A stretch of DNA of 64,000 nt from Echinococcus granulosus (taxonomy: Eukaryota; Platyhelminthes; Cestoda; Cyclophyllidea; Taeniidae), in assembly GCF_000524195.1 (NCBI RefSeq), contig NW_020170387.1, forward strand, positions 781,980 through 845,979. The letters are read 5' to 3'. The translations under genes were made by a program, and so were the position numbers. Each line of letters opens with the position of its first letter. Position 1 is the stretch's first letter. The notes under the pieces were generated by a model, which worked only from the letters and a program-made list of their open reading frames with translations, was not told the origin of the DNA and searched no databases. Of this stretch, positions 1-13,199 are shown piece by piece.

Positions 1-3000
1 GACATTTGGGTCGTTAAAACGTCGTCTTAATATAGTTACCATGAAGAAGAAAAGATTCATGATCATTAAATTTGACCGTGTGGCTATAATTTTTCATTTG
101 CAGCGTTGCCACGCTAGAGGTTAAATCGCGGAGCCTTCAATTCAATCTACTAGTTCGTTGGAATTATTATTCGCATACTCGTAATATTCCCGCAGATCCT
201 TACATTCTCGACTAAATTTTGGTGATTTACATACGACTATATAGCCTTATTTCCAGTGGCTGGGAAAACTAGAGCGAACTAATTATTTACCTTTATTAGG
301 GGCTTCGATGTCGTCCTTTCCTAATACAAAGGAAATTCACCCGTAGATTTGCTTTCGTCCAAATAAATGATGAGTATCAAAACATCGGCCTAGAAATACG
401 TGTATGTGGTCGCCTCGTTGTGTAAATAAATAAGTTTCACATATAAACAACTGCACAAAGTAAATCATCACAATAGCCATTTTAATCCAGCATTTATCCA
501 TAAGAGGAAAACTTCCATCCATCCAAACCCCAATGGAGCTGGAATTCGTCAGTTGTGCCCTCCCTCAAATTCAACTTTGAGGAGGAATTTTATGAATGGG
601 TTTGTAGGGCCTGACACAACAAAAACTTGCTATTTACTTCATTACAAGTTAGGCTATTTGAGTCGCAGTCGAGTGGAATAATTCCTTCTAAAACGGTAAC
701 TCATCCGTTGGACAAGCTGCATGATTCTTCCTTGTATCAGTCGACTCCTAGAGCAGCCTAATTCGCCTCTGCACGTCATTCAACGATCACAAGTGCATCG
801 TTCCAGCAATTTTCATGACCCTGCCACATAGACCTTCACCCACTTTTCAACCTCCTTTACCTCACATATAAGCTAAACTTGAGGAGAATTCGGTTCCGGG
901 CTGTGCAAAGGATAATAAGAGCATTTGGTGTCTAATGGATAGGCAATATATTCAACAGACAGACGTTTCTATCCACAGCTCTTCTCCTAAGTAAACCTCA
1001 TTCGAAGTTACCGTTTTCCAAGACAATACAGTTTAAACTAAGTATGAATGAATGGCTCACCAAGCGTTTTGGCATCTGATGCAAAATTTGTCCAGATAAA
1101 GTGTTATCTGGCTAATAACCTGTAAACACTGAACTTGTGCACACACCTGCCACCAAGGCTGGCAATCGTGTTTACTTTAATGGATATTAGTTAGAATCCT
1201 GCTTTCTCATTCTGCTCACTGACTGACCATGCTGATAAAGACAAAGTCACGCAATCGGTCATGTTGATCAAACGATGCGATATTCATCGGTTAACAATAA
1301 ATAAATCCCCTTCACGATTGATGATATCGCGTCTGAGCGTTATCACCTGCGTCAGGTGTTAAAACAGGGGATGATATAAACACTTCAACGAGATACGAGA
1401 TTAATAGGTCGCTCAAAATGGAAAGGCAATGCACATAATATTTAACACTTGTTTTCCACCCCGATAATCCCATGCTTAAAAACACCAACTGTACTTATCA
1501 AATCAATTACAATTTAATCATTCACTTGTTTAATTTTATAGTGTACAAACAGGCATGGACTTTTTCCAGGTGGATCGTCAATTATCCCCAATTTATTTCG
1601 CGAATACTGGTGAGGAATATCCCCCTGACAAATTTTATCAAAGTATTTGAATTAATGGAGAGATATGTTGCATATTCAGTTCAAATGCCTTTTAATAAAT
1701 TTCACAATCAACATTGCCATTCCTGGGTTTGCTCGCGCAATCAACGGTGTAACGTGAGTATATGGCGTTGACAATAGCACTCTCGAAACTACTATGGACT
1801 GAAAAGTTCCGAGACGTAGTGCACGTATTTCAAATTAACAATGACCTATACAAAGCATAGAAGTAAGAAGTAAATACTCCTCGGAGAGTGGAAGCAAGAG
1901 GATGAGTAGATTAGCCCTGTGCTTGAATAGACGTTTCGGGCGACAGGGTTAGAATTGGTTGTAAGTGTTGGACCTAGCTGGTGGTGTGATGCTGGTGACC
2001 GAAACGCGGACACCTGGGTCCCTAAGATGTCTCGAGACCACTGACTTGACCCAGTTACTACAAAAAGAAATGGTCCATGACTCCAATGACCATAAAATTT
2101 GGCCAATTTGATCTTAACACCAAGTCCGTGTAATCGTTTTTTACTTTGCGGAGTTGCTGTGCCGAAGATTAGATTAAACGACCTTTACTCGTTGCTACTG
2201 AATCCTCGATTTTTCTCAAATAAGCACAAATTTACTTAGAAATTAGGTGAAGTTTTTGAGTGAATAAGTCAGTTTTGCCTTGTCACTACTTCCAACAAAA
2301 ATTAGCTATTAGCTATATGCTTTGCCGAACTAAATTGCCTCATTACAAAACACCATCTTCAAAAAGGGGCTGCTTTACACAAAATTAAAAACTGTTCCTT
2401 AATAAAAATAGCTAAGCTTGGTAGAAGAGATTTGAAGCTATCATTGAGGCACTCTAGGAACGAAATTTACAAGAGGCGCTTGAAAAAAGGTGAAGTAAAA
2501 GGGACTTTAAATGTAAGAGATCGGTAAATTCAAAGTGGCATAATATGATGCTCACAATGACTCAGGTAATCCCACAAACCATCGGAATGGGTGGAGTCTA
2601 GTTCTGTTTGCTTTCTGCCCAAAAAGTAAATTAACATTGAGCCACACTACCGCAACTTGGGTATCAAGGCTTAAGAACCAAGTGATGATAAATATAATAC
2701 TGCACAATATAAGTTTTTAAGGTTGGAATCTTTAAGGGATTATCCCCTTCTCTGGCAAAACTAATCCTACATCGCCAATTGTCACAGCTACCAGCTAATT
2801 TATCGAACTGGTAAGGAATAAACGCCTTATGAGCATAATGTATTCTTTTTATATTTTAAAAAGATCAGTGTTGCTGTAATGGGCAGGTTAAAGAGGTGGC
2901 ATTCTCTTGAAAAACCGTTCTGCCAAATGCATTTTGAATACTCTATTTTCTTCCCATAGACACATTAGTCCTCATTTGCAAGTGGCAAGCTTTCAATGGG

Positions 3001-6000
3001 GATTTAGCATCCCATACTCTCGTTCGTCGGCTGCTATTGGGTATTATAACTAGAGCCTAAGAACGTACAAACAAACATCAGGTCAGCTGCAAAAGTGTTT
3101 GATCAAATCATAAATAAACAAACAATTTAAATTCGCATGTACGCACAAGTATCGTAGCGAGTTAAGGCATTCAGGGCATGTTCGGAGTAGGTCCGTGGTT
3201 CTCTCTGCATTACTTTGTTGAGAAATAATTTTATGAATGGATTTTGCTTTTATTACAACAATCTACGCATAGTGCAGTTAATAGAGGTGAAACCAATTGA
3301 TTAGAAATTGGAGAATGCAATTCTAACCTCCTAGTAGGTTACCACTTTAATAAATGACTTGTCTCATGGCCTGATTTCTTAAATATGCGTAATCTGTATT
3401 ACAAAGGTAGACGGTGAATTGGCTTATCGTCTACTTATGCACGATCTTTTTCCACTTTTATATCGCATATATTGCCTGATTTCAGATTTATAAACGTTCC
3501 TTCAGAAGATCCCTAGCTATGACAGCAGCTCCTTCCCACATTAACTCACTCTTCTTTACTCCACTAGTTTTCCCAACAGTAGACACAGCAAGCTAGGGAT
3601 AGGGCTGGTGTTGAACGAGCACACACATCGACAACTAGTAGAAGGAGTCCATCAGTAGACGAGACCGCCAATCACTAGTTGCTCCCCCTTCCTTTTTCTT
3701 GGCCTGTCTCATTAATTATTAGAAATAAGGGACCCCGTGTGGCTATTGCGTGGCCGTGATCTTATCCAGTATCCGTAATCAGTGTCATTATTAGTACCAG
3801 CCCCATAGTGCGAAATCTAACAAAATGGTAACCATATATCACAGATAAGGATAGCAAATCGGAAGAATTGCATTAGTTCGTTACTGCAACCCTGATTTTC
3901 CGTCAGCTGTTGCTCAAGTGATGTGCCACTTGAAGATCCCTTGCACATCCAACCCATTCCACTACCACCCCTTCTATCATACATTTATTCATCGAAAAGG
4001 AATTTGACGATTGACATATCAAACCAGTCGAGTTTCTTAATCGCCTTTACTTCTAATCCTTTTTGGTACGATAACCTCGAGCTACTTGCATTTCTAAAGC
4101 AGTCGACTGTGTCTTGGCATTTGGCTACCTCGATTGTGCACCGCCGTGCTGTCAAGAGCAAAGAACATGTTAATGTACTCATAAAGAGTAGTTTTTAAAG
4201 AACAAAATGAGGTTCTATGATAAGGTTTAGCGAATCAGATGTATCGAGCATGCGAAAAACCGAATGACATTTTACGGGGCTTACTGTAATGTCTGGTAAC
4301 TTGTAGGGATTTGCTATTCAAGATTATTCATGTATATTATAATGCATAGGTATGCGTCATTCTATTGGTACGGGGTTAGTTGTTGCTTTTCCCACTAAGT
4401 TCCTATTTTGAACGCCCCTATAATAAAATTTATCTTGAATCGGATTGCAATCAAGCTAGTCTACTTCACGAAGCTAGCGGTTTTTAAACGTTTGTGCTGA
4501 TTCGTGTTCATAGAATTTGGGGTAGGTGAGATAGCAGAACGCACCACCCATAAATGATTTAAGCAATTTGATTTTGGTGATAAATTGCTCAAACATGCGC
4601 TGCGTTCAGGAATATCCGCATCCTTTCATAATGAATACGTGCTGCGACTGCATGTAATGATTTAAGAGGGTAGTGTGAGAAATGAATTTCAGTAATGTTA
4701 GAAATGTGTAATTAAGAAACCCGCTGAGCCCTAAAACTACTGGAAATTTCGTAGAAGCTACAAAGTGAATAGGTGGCACGTGCATCAACAGTGTAAACAC
4801 ACTCCGTTTTAAAATTGTTCGTTGACTGACTGACTAAACTAGGACAAGAGGTGGCTTTCAGCTAAACAACTTGACATTTTTATCCACTACTATACACACT
4901 TCAAAGGCTCCACTTCACCCTCAGAAAACTATGCCTTACGTGTGATGGACTACAGACCGAACTGTGAAAATAAATCTCTTATTGAGGGCCGTACAACTGT
5001 GGCTGAGATCCATCTACTTAATGCCGTATAAGTTCAGAGCATGCAAGAAAATTTCTTGAGAAATAGAGAGTACTGGCCAACCAGTCGAAAGGCCTTATAC
5101 CTCATAAAGCCGCAAAACTTTTCTGTGAGATGGTTTGCATTTTGATTGTTATCTGAAGGAGGGAGGTACTCTCTAGGCTCATCCTTGTGGCATCTTTACT
5201 GATATTTCTTTAGACAGTCACCACTTTTTCTCGACATTAACATTAGCTAATTCCATACAAAATAGCCAGTTAGGAACTAAATATGGGATAGAATCGGTTC
5301 ATAGACCGTGATGGTGATTAGGTCAACAGATGAATGTTTCAAGAGTTTCTGCAGTTTGTTAACTCTTATTAAAGTAAACTACGCAAACTTATTTGATTGC
5401 CTTTGACTCCACATTGGGTACTTTCAGTCTTAGATTTCAGAGCCAGAGCCAACGCATTCATCCACGTACATTCAAATGTAAAATTTACATTGGTTGTATC
5501 CTTTTGAGTTTGGACTATGCAAATCCCAATTTGGCTTATCAAGGTTTGACAAGTCGGTCCACCTAATCGTTGGCTCGAGGCCGTTAAACACCTAGGTGTG
5601 TTGGCCTGTTAATGGTAGAGGAGATCCATAAATTCAATACCTATTCTTGGTTCTATTCATAAGTCCATGGAAAAGTAGTACAACAAAATTCACTTTATTG
5701 TTCAAATTAGTAGTTTGTGCGCTTAAAGGTTCATTCTGCAATTGCAAATGGGGTATTAATTCAACCACCTCCCACCTCATTCTGCTTTGTGTTAAATAAC
5801 AGGAATTGGGAAAAACTTCGGTTATCAGCAAAAGAGACCTCGAAATCGGTCTTTCAGAGTCACTGTTCAAACGTTATAATTGCCGTATTGTCTTGTTGGG
5901 AAGATTTGACGCTTTGGAAGATAGTGAGGTCTGTTGCAAACTTCAAAAAACGCAATATGGTGCATCAGAAGCATCAAATAACACTCCAATTGCGAAAACA

Positions 6001-6655
6001 GATTCGTGATTGCCAATGAGGTTGGTCATTTAGTTATGATATCAGAAAGTAGATGTATGCAAACATTGGTGTTTACATAATTTGGTCAGTGAAGGGGAGT
6101 AAATTATTAGTATAATTTCGAGGTTAAATAGAGCTGGTCGGCCTATCCACTTCACCCGGATCAAACGAAGCCACTTGAGCGGAATAGATACCGGTGCTTG
6201 GCAAAAAGAGAACCGCTTAACGAGTGGAACATGTTAAGGTACATCAAGGGACCCAATTGGCCATAGGATAGATCAAGAGATAGACAAAACTATTTGGTTG
6301 CTTATAATTGGTGTATTCGATTGAACCTCTTTGAATGTTAAGCAAATTTCTAGCACATGTATGCAAACGTCCACTGCGAGAGTTGAGTGGTCTATCTACA
6401 TGCTTGTGTTACTGTTCTGATAGATGCTTAAGGGAGGGAGAAAGAAGATGAGGTAGGAAGGAGAGTGGTAGATATACTATTTAACACCTCCTTCTCTCTC
6501 ACGGCATGCGATTGTCGGAACATTGCATGACTTACCTGGCACCCTCATAGCTATTTTGCGAATAAACAAGGTCCAATGCAAATTGGTTTGTCTTATTATT
6601 AAGCAATTATATTGCGTAAATGACTGATTTAGTAAAGACCAGTTCCAAGAAGTTC
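1..6655. other. non-coding stretch, no supportable gene
   Basis: I see no exon with convincing coding character, splice sites and phase in this stretch. Short open frames on both strands look like chance frames in AT-leaning sequence. A block at about 1850-2100 is less AT-rich than its surroundings and open on the minus strand for 86 codons. It reads more like a worn repeat than a gene. No RNA gene was recognised. Confidence 0.5.
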
Positions 6656-6755
6656 NNNNNNNNNNNNNNNNNNNNNNNNNNNNNNNNNNNNNNNNNNNNN
6701 NNNNNNNNNNNNNNNNNNNNNNNNNNNNNNNNNNNNNNNNNNNNNNNNNNNNNNN
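6656..6755. other. assembly gap of 100 N
   Basis: Exactly one hundred N characters. This is the conventional placeholder for a scaffold gap of unknown length, so distances across it are not reliable. No gene model crosses it. Confidence 0.99.
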
Positions 6756-9519
6756 TCAATCAAGCTCATTACGCATACGAACGGGCGTGATGGGTACGTG
6801 GGTTTTATCAGAAGCAGTCGTTGAATTCGTTGATGTGGTCTATCGGTAGAGCGTAAGGGGGATAAATACAGGGAACACGAACACCTATTTAGAATAACTG
6901 AACACGGTAAGACTAAACAAGATAGGAGATGTAACAGTGAAGACCTCATCGACCTGTCCACCCCCGATTACACATGCGATAATTATGCAGCGTTGAATGG
7001 ACCTCCTCGCATCAAATTCGCTCATTGGAGAATGTAAAAACTGACCTTAACTCAACCTCTTCTGAATGATACAATAGTTGACTATCAAGTGCAACTTTCC
7101 ATTTCATATTTCTACAAATAGTCATTAATTAGCCAAATAATGCAGAATGCTAGAAAAATAGATTTATTGGCGTCAGGGGTCAAATGGTACTCATAGATTT
7201 TTAAATAACCTGGGGCTGCCTTGCTACTGGTTCAACAGCTTTAACTCACAAGACTACAAAGCAGTCTCAGTGGTTAAAGTTTGCATGAGACTCAATTATT
7301 ACTTCGCGTCATTCACTAATACCGTCCTCATTGGGCATCTGTGCGATGGAGGACAAAGAGATTAGGTGGAGTGGAATGGAATGCAAAGTCGGTTAAGTAG
7401 TGCGTCCAAGCCACCAGCCTGTGTTGCCCTGCGTTGTGTATTGGCACTTTCTTTGATTATTTATATGCCTGGAGTGGTTTGATTGGAACAATCTGATGAT
7501 GCTGAACTTAGGCATATGGTCACAAGGTAGCCAACGTCTGCGTTCGATAGCTGTCTTTGCATGCAGATCCCTCCTAGAAAACTATTACATATACATTATT
7601 TAATTAAGCAAAGTGGGATGTGCAAGTATTTTAGTCAGCGATACACTGCACTCGAAACGGAATGAAGTCATCAAGCGTGAAATACAGTGAATGAGTTGGA
7701 ATGGTAATCTGTTCCAAATGGACAAAAATGCAGTTAAATACCCTCAAACATGAATGGGTCTTATAAGATACCACAAAACCAATACATCTCGATCAGCCTT
7801 TCATAAGTAACCAATTAGTTTGCTAGTTGCACACAATACTTGATATGAAGTGGGGAAATAGTAGGTTGGTTATTAAATTAATTTTAATCGTACAACTTGA
7901 GTGTCTAACTTCTGGTCGCATAACGCCATTTTGACGGAAAAATTCAAGGGATTGATGTGACAGGAGGAGGGGGACCACCATTTGAAGAGGACGTAGTGGT
8001 CAGAGAGTTTATAAGTAACCTAGTTCCCCGGTTGAACTTTTCAAGCGGCCCCTGTTTTATGTGCATCAAATCGAACGCTTTTACAGCAGTGGCCTTATCT
8101 CGGACCCCTTCATTCCCTAAGTTTTGGGTAATGTATTGAAGGAAGGTGTGGGGATGGCATCCGTCATCGCCAAGTGTCCGCAGGTAGGGTCATGGGGGTT
8201 CGGGAAGGGGAAGAGGGGAGGTGAGACGATTACGTGGAGTTGGGGAGAGGAAGGTATATCCGTTTGGGAAAATAGTAATTAATTACTTAATCTTTTCACC
8301 TAAAGGCTAAACATTTAAGTGCTAGAGGATAAACTAACTTTCCTTCAAGGGATAACTTGATAAACTACTGGACAGTTTCACTCGGTTGCGTTTTTACAAC
8401 AAAATTGTAGATTAGTCATTGTGTACAGTACATGAAATATGTTCATGAAGTATTGAATTACAAAACTACTAAAAACGTGAAGATGAATACTTGAGAAAAT
8501 CACAGACTATTTTTTCCTTGAGTGGGTAAAGTCACTTCGTTCTGTTATCTGTTTACAAAAGAGCACGAATAAGACAAGCCCAATGAAGCTCATTTATTGC
8601 GTATTCATTTACAATCTGTTTAGTTGCCTTACAATGCAAAACACTAAGCCATTATATCTACGCATGTGCTCTTGGTAGAGATGAAATTTATGAGAATGTT
8701 TCTAAGGAAGCAACACCCGATTCCTATCGGTAATATTATTATTAACAGGGTACAGTGACCAGGGAACCCACTTTCAGAGTCCACTTCTTCCTATGAAGAA
8801 GATGGTGTCCGTTCCGTCACGAGATTATTGCTCACTGAATGCTCCTCTCCTAAAAGATACATTCAAACAATACACATATTGCAGAAGTAGTAAGAACCAA
8901 TGCCTAACTTATAAGGAGAGAAATTATCATGGTGAAAAGCAAGCTAGTAGCTAATTTGTTTATGTGAAATAAATATAGTTAACTAATGAGGGTAGATATC
9001 TCATATTTGATCATTTGGTGCCTTGGAGAGATCTCATTCATTTGAAGTCGATATATTTCAAAGTAAAACCATTAGCCCGTTTTCTTCCAGGCATATAAAT
9101 ACAGCAATGAAGAATGCACAGGAAACCATTATATATTAAGACAAATGCGGAACAATAGCCGAAGGCACAATTTGCACATTTTTAATGTGAATAGACCAAA
9201 GATTGCACTCCCAAAATATAATCTGCCTGACACATGACATGGTACTTGCCACATACCTAAATATCAAAATTGGAGATTTTTAAGAGAAAGAAGGGATTGT
9301 GCGTCAGTGAAAGAAAGTCAACTACGCGAAACAAATTACCAAATATACAAATAGGCATAACAGGAGTAGAAATTATTATACAGATTCCAAAAGGAGTTTC
9401 GATATTGCAGTCAATGAGGATGCCTTAGGAAGGTGACTTAATTCCTGGTCTTTCTTACATTGGAAATACCTAGACAAGATTGCCATCTTGCGATTTCAAA
9501 GACATTTGCCCTACTGTAA

Positions 9520-9712
9520 TAAGCTGGTCGTTTACTTAACTCTCGATCTTGGTAAAGGGGCCACTGAGGTACTCCGATATTGCACCCTCACCGTGTGGGC
9601 TGACCTTCGGACCAAGTTGGTAGCTCCAAGCACTGCAGTATGTCAAACATATATATTCTGCCCAAGCATTACGTCTTTTTCCTTCTTCAGGTAAGTCTCC
9701 GTGCGCTGCACT
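9520..9712. repeat. dispersed repeat, copy 1
   Basis: About 190 bp recognisably related to 53445-53637, in the same orientation. Shared landmarks in the same order are a ttggYaaaggggcca box near the left end, a tatgYcaaayatayata box in the middle, and ttcttcag followed by aagtctc at the right. The copies differ by many substitutions and small gaps, so they are old. No terminal inverted repeats, A-tail or target duplications are evident, so the class (SINE, fragment of a longer element) cannot be given. Confidence 0.6.
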
Positions 9713-12700
9713 ACTTTTTCACAGCATTGTATTCCTTGACTGATTGGAAAGGTCTTTCAGGCAGCTGTTATGCATAGGTTTGTGAATTTCGCGGACAAAG
9801 TTGATGGCAATAAGTCATGTTCGTCGTTCTCAAAGTGAGCAAGGAATAGGAATGATTCAATTTCCCGAGGTGTATTTTTGATAATGGATTGAGGTATTGA
9901 CTCATATTTTAAAGACGTGATATACGTTCTTTGGATAAGCTAAGCATTGATAAATACGTGGGGAAGCAGCAAAACATCACTGACTATGAGCTTTAACATT
10001 TGCATGCAGAATGTCTGTCTCATTTAAGAACGAAAGATTGACTGAGGTCCGATTAGACAATGAACAAATATCTGTGACTGAATAATGTTTGCTTGATTAT
10101 GCGCTCAATTGCACAAGTTTCTTCCGTCTTCCACAGTTTGGTCCCCAAGACAATGACGTGAAGCTCTGCTAAATATGTGACAGGCTTTGGAGTTCTTCTG
10201 CATACTTGCTACACAGCTTCTCCAAAACTTTTGGGTCTTAAGAGACAGTCCAGGGTTGACATCTGTATTCCTACATTTGAACTATGTAAGAAGTTAAGAC
10301 ATCGAGGATTAATAAGCAATCCTTCAACTGCATAAGGTAATGCGTATGGGATACTTCGACCATGGATACGCAGACCACATTAACGCCTGTAAGATGTGAT
10401 AGAAGGGTTCGGCATCATTGAGGAAAGAAAATTAACAATGTTTTTATATGCTTCATTGTTTCTACTCTCAAAGTAAACCCAAGTTTACAAAACGAATTCG
10501 AAAACATCTTTTAGGTGTAGCGAATGCGGAAACTCAAAGTTTAGAAATACAATTTCTGCTTACTTTTACATTATTTAGCAAACCATGAAAAAGGTGTTTC
10601 GCCTTTCGATTGCAATACAAAGTTAGTCACCAAAGCCATCGCTTAGTAGTTGTTGTCTTTTTGGGCCCCTTCACGTTCAGATCAACCGACTATTAATTAA
10701 TGCATATATTCATTCATAATAAGTAGTGTTTTTGTGATCGTAGGTAATCAGAAGTCGGAGCAGTAGAGACGTGGAGGAGCTACAGACTAGGTTGGTAAAA
10801 GTCGTGAGCTGGTGACCCGCGAAGAGGATTTGGCAGTCAAGAGGTATAAAGGGTTCAATATACGGGGCGTCATGAGGGTTGTTCATGGCCACTTTGAGCA
10901 TTTATTCCACACCATCAATCCGCATCGTACATCTTTACCCTCCTCATATGCTGAATTCCATCAGTGAGCGACCTAACAGTTACGACCAACGATTAACAGC
11001 TTACTTTTCACAATAAATCAGGCAATTTTTTGCAATCTATTCATATATTGAGCATTTTAATGCCAACATTAGTCTAGACGCCAATTCATAGAGTTTATAA
11101 GTGCTTAGTCATGAGTATCTGCAATGTTCATCTATTCAAATCCTTCCTACATCACTTAAGCAGTAAGTTGCCTGACGTTCAAGTATGTTGGACTTACAGT
11201 TGCACTCAACGCGTTTAAATGGATGTTGCGAAACGGCCAAATACTTGACAGGATGCAATCAAGGTACCCTAACAGCAGGAATCCCTCGGCGTAGCAGTGC
11301 GCCCAGGGGTAGTGACTGTTCTCGCCTTATACGTCACTCCAACTTTCCAAAATTCTCCAAGAACGCATACCGCCACCTTTTCATTTAAGTGAAAAAATTT
11401 AAGTTGATGCTTTAGGGCAAATTGGTGGAATTTTAATGACAAACGTGAGCCATTTATAGGCGTCAATTTTCTCCAATGAGAACTAAGGTCAATTACATTT
11501 GACAAATGGATTAGGATTAAATCTGGTCCGGTGCCTATTCATGCGGTTTGGCAATGGGGTATAGCTCAATTGTTTGTCTTTTCACAATGATTGTCTTAAT
11601 ACCTCTGGGTGGCATATGGTGCCACAGATACGTAAATCTGATAGCCTATGTATCATGATTAAGTGCATAAATGAGGCCAGATGTTCCTTGCTTTTTTATA
11701 CAGACATGGTAATCTGTCTCTCGGCACCTAAACGGTCTCGTATAGTGACGCCTAGAGTTAAGATTACGAAATCAGATAATGTACAGACTTTACTGATGAT
11801 ACTTCGTAATTCACGGTTGTGTAATCCATTTCTGTTTCCAGAGGAAGGTAGAATTTAAATGAGACTCGAGATTTTGGTGGAAAAATCACCCTAACTATGT
11901 CTTCTCAAATAACTGTTATGTAAGAACAGACACGCAAAATTTGTTTAAATAAAGCTTATCAAATTCTGACAAAGTGCTGTTTTGTATCAATTAATTTAGT
12001 CTTCTGCATGATGCATGTGTTAAACCAATTTCGAAACAAAACCAAAATAGGTTATCCTTATATAACATAGCAGCATGTATTGGTGGAAATACTCTGTTTG
12101 TAAAATATTTCTATCCACGCACAGACCAATTAATTTTGGTCGAAATAATTCTAGAAAAAGGCTACAAAGTGGTCAAGTAGGTTACAAACACGTTCCATCA
12201 GACTCCTTCCAAGGAACCGAGACGCCGTCACGCAGTGATTAATTGTGCCCTTTGCTTCATCCTTTCGCGACCTCACCTTAAACAAATTCACACTGGTATG
12301 CCGATGAGGACCTCAAATCGAATCGTGTGAACGCTCAGATAGTGGTCATTTCGGTGGTGATGTGGTTGAATTCGTGTTCACAAATCCTGTCTGTTGTGGC
12401 ACTATATGCATCAACATGGGGCGTAATTATGGCACACAGCTGTTTTTCACATCTGCCGTTTTTTGCCCCTCTCATGTCGCTTCATTCAAACAAAGTGAAT
12501 TGTTCATTTCAGATAGGTCTATTGCCCCTTGAAATTATGTAAACAATGCACTGCAGATAAGTGCATTTAAATAGAGCTGTCTAATGCTGCATAACTGGTC
12601 ACCTATATTTGTGACTTTTTGTCGCTTTGTCCACTCGCCTATGGGGAAGCTAGATCTGCTATGTAAGGAATAATTGAATGTTAATTTTTTTGAACTTAAA

Positions 12701-13172
12701 AACACATCCCATCAAAGTTTAAAGTCGCAAACTCCTCACCGAATATTGTACCGCCACCATAACTTCGAAATAAGAACGCTGGTAAGACCGAATGGTAACA
12801 CAATACTATAGTTTCGGTAAGCTAGACATCTAGCCAAATATAAGTTGCTCTGATTATTTTATGCTACAATGAAAGCAAGCCATTAGTTAACAGACGGTAG
12901 TCATGTCACACACCCATCAGTCGGGGCGTTAATATACTGTGCCAGGTTGATCTGCTAACTCTTTGAACGTATTCGATGGATGAGTAGATGTTGAAAGAGC
13001 AGACATTAAATCTTCCAAAGAAACCAATTGGTAAAGCCCTAAGGTGATGGAGGAGGGGTATGAAACCTACGTATTGATACATCCAAATCCTGATTCAGCT
13101 GCTTTTGATATCTGAAGTGACAATAAATGCAAATTGTGCAACAAGTGGTAAAATTTGTACTTAATTTGAGAA

Positions 13173-13199
13173 TTTCAGTCCAAATATATTGGACTGAAA
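13173..13199. repeat. perfect 11-bp inverted repeat with 5-nt loop
   Basis: The left arm tttcagtccaa and right arm ttggactgaaa are perfect reverse complements around the loop atata. In RNA or single-stranded DNA this would form an 11-bp hairpin. It lies far from any gene I can support. It could be a worn palindromic element, a small-RNA precursor fragment or chance. Confidence 0.7.

Noticed and set aside
1846..2106. 86-codon minus-strand frame in a less AT-rich block, loosely similar to 10740-10900
   Set aside because: Shared words are too short to claim a repeat family, and the frame shows no protein motif.
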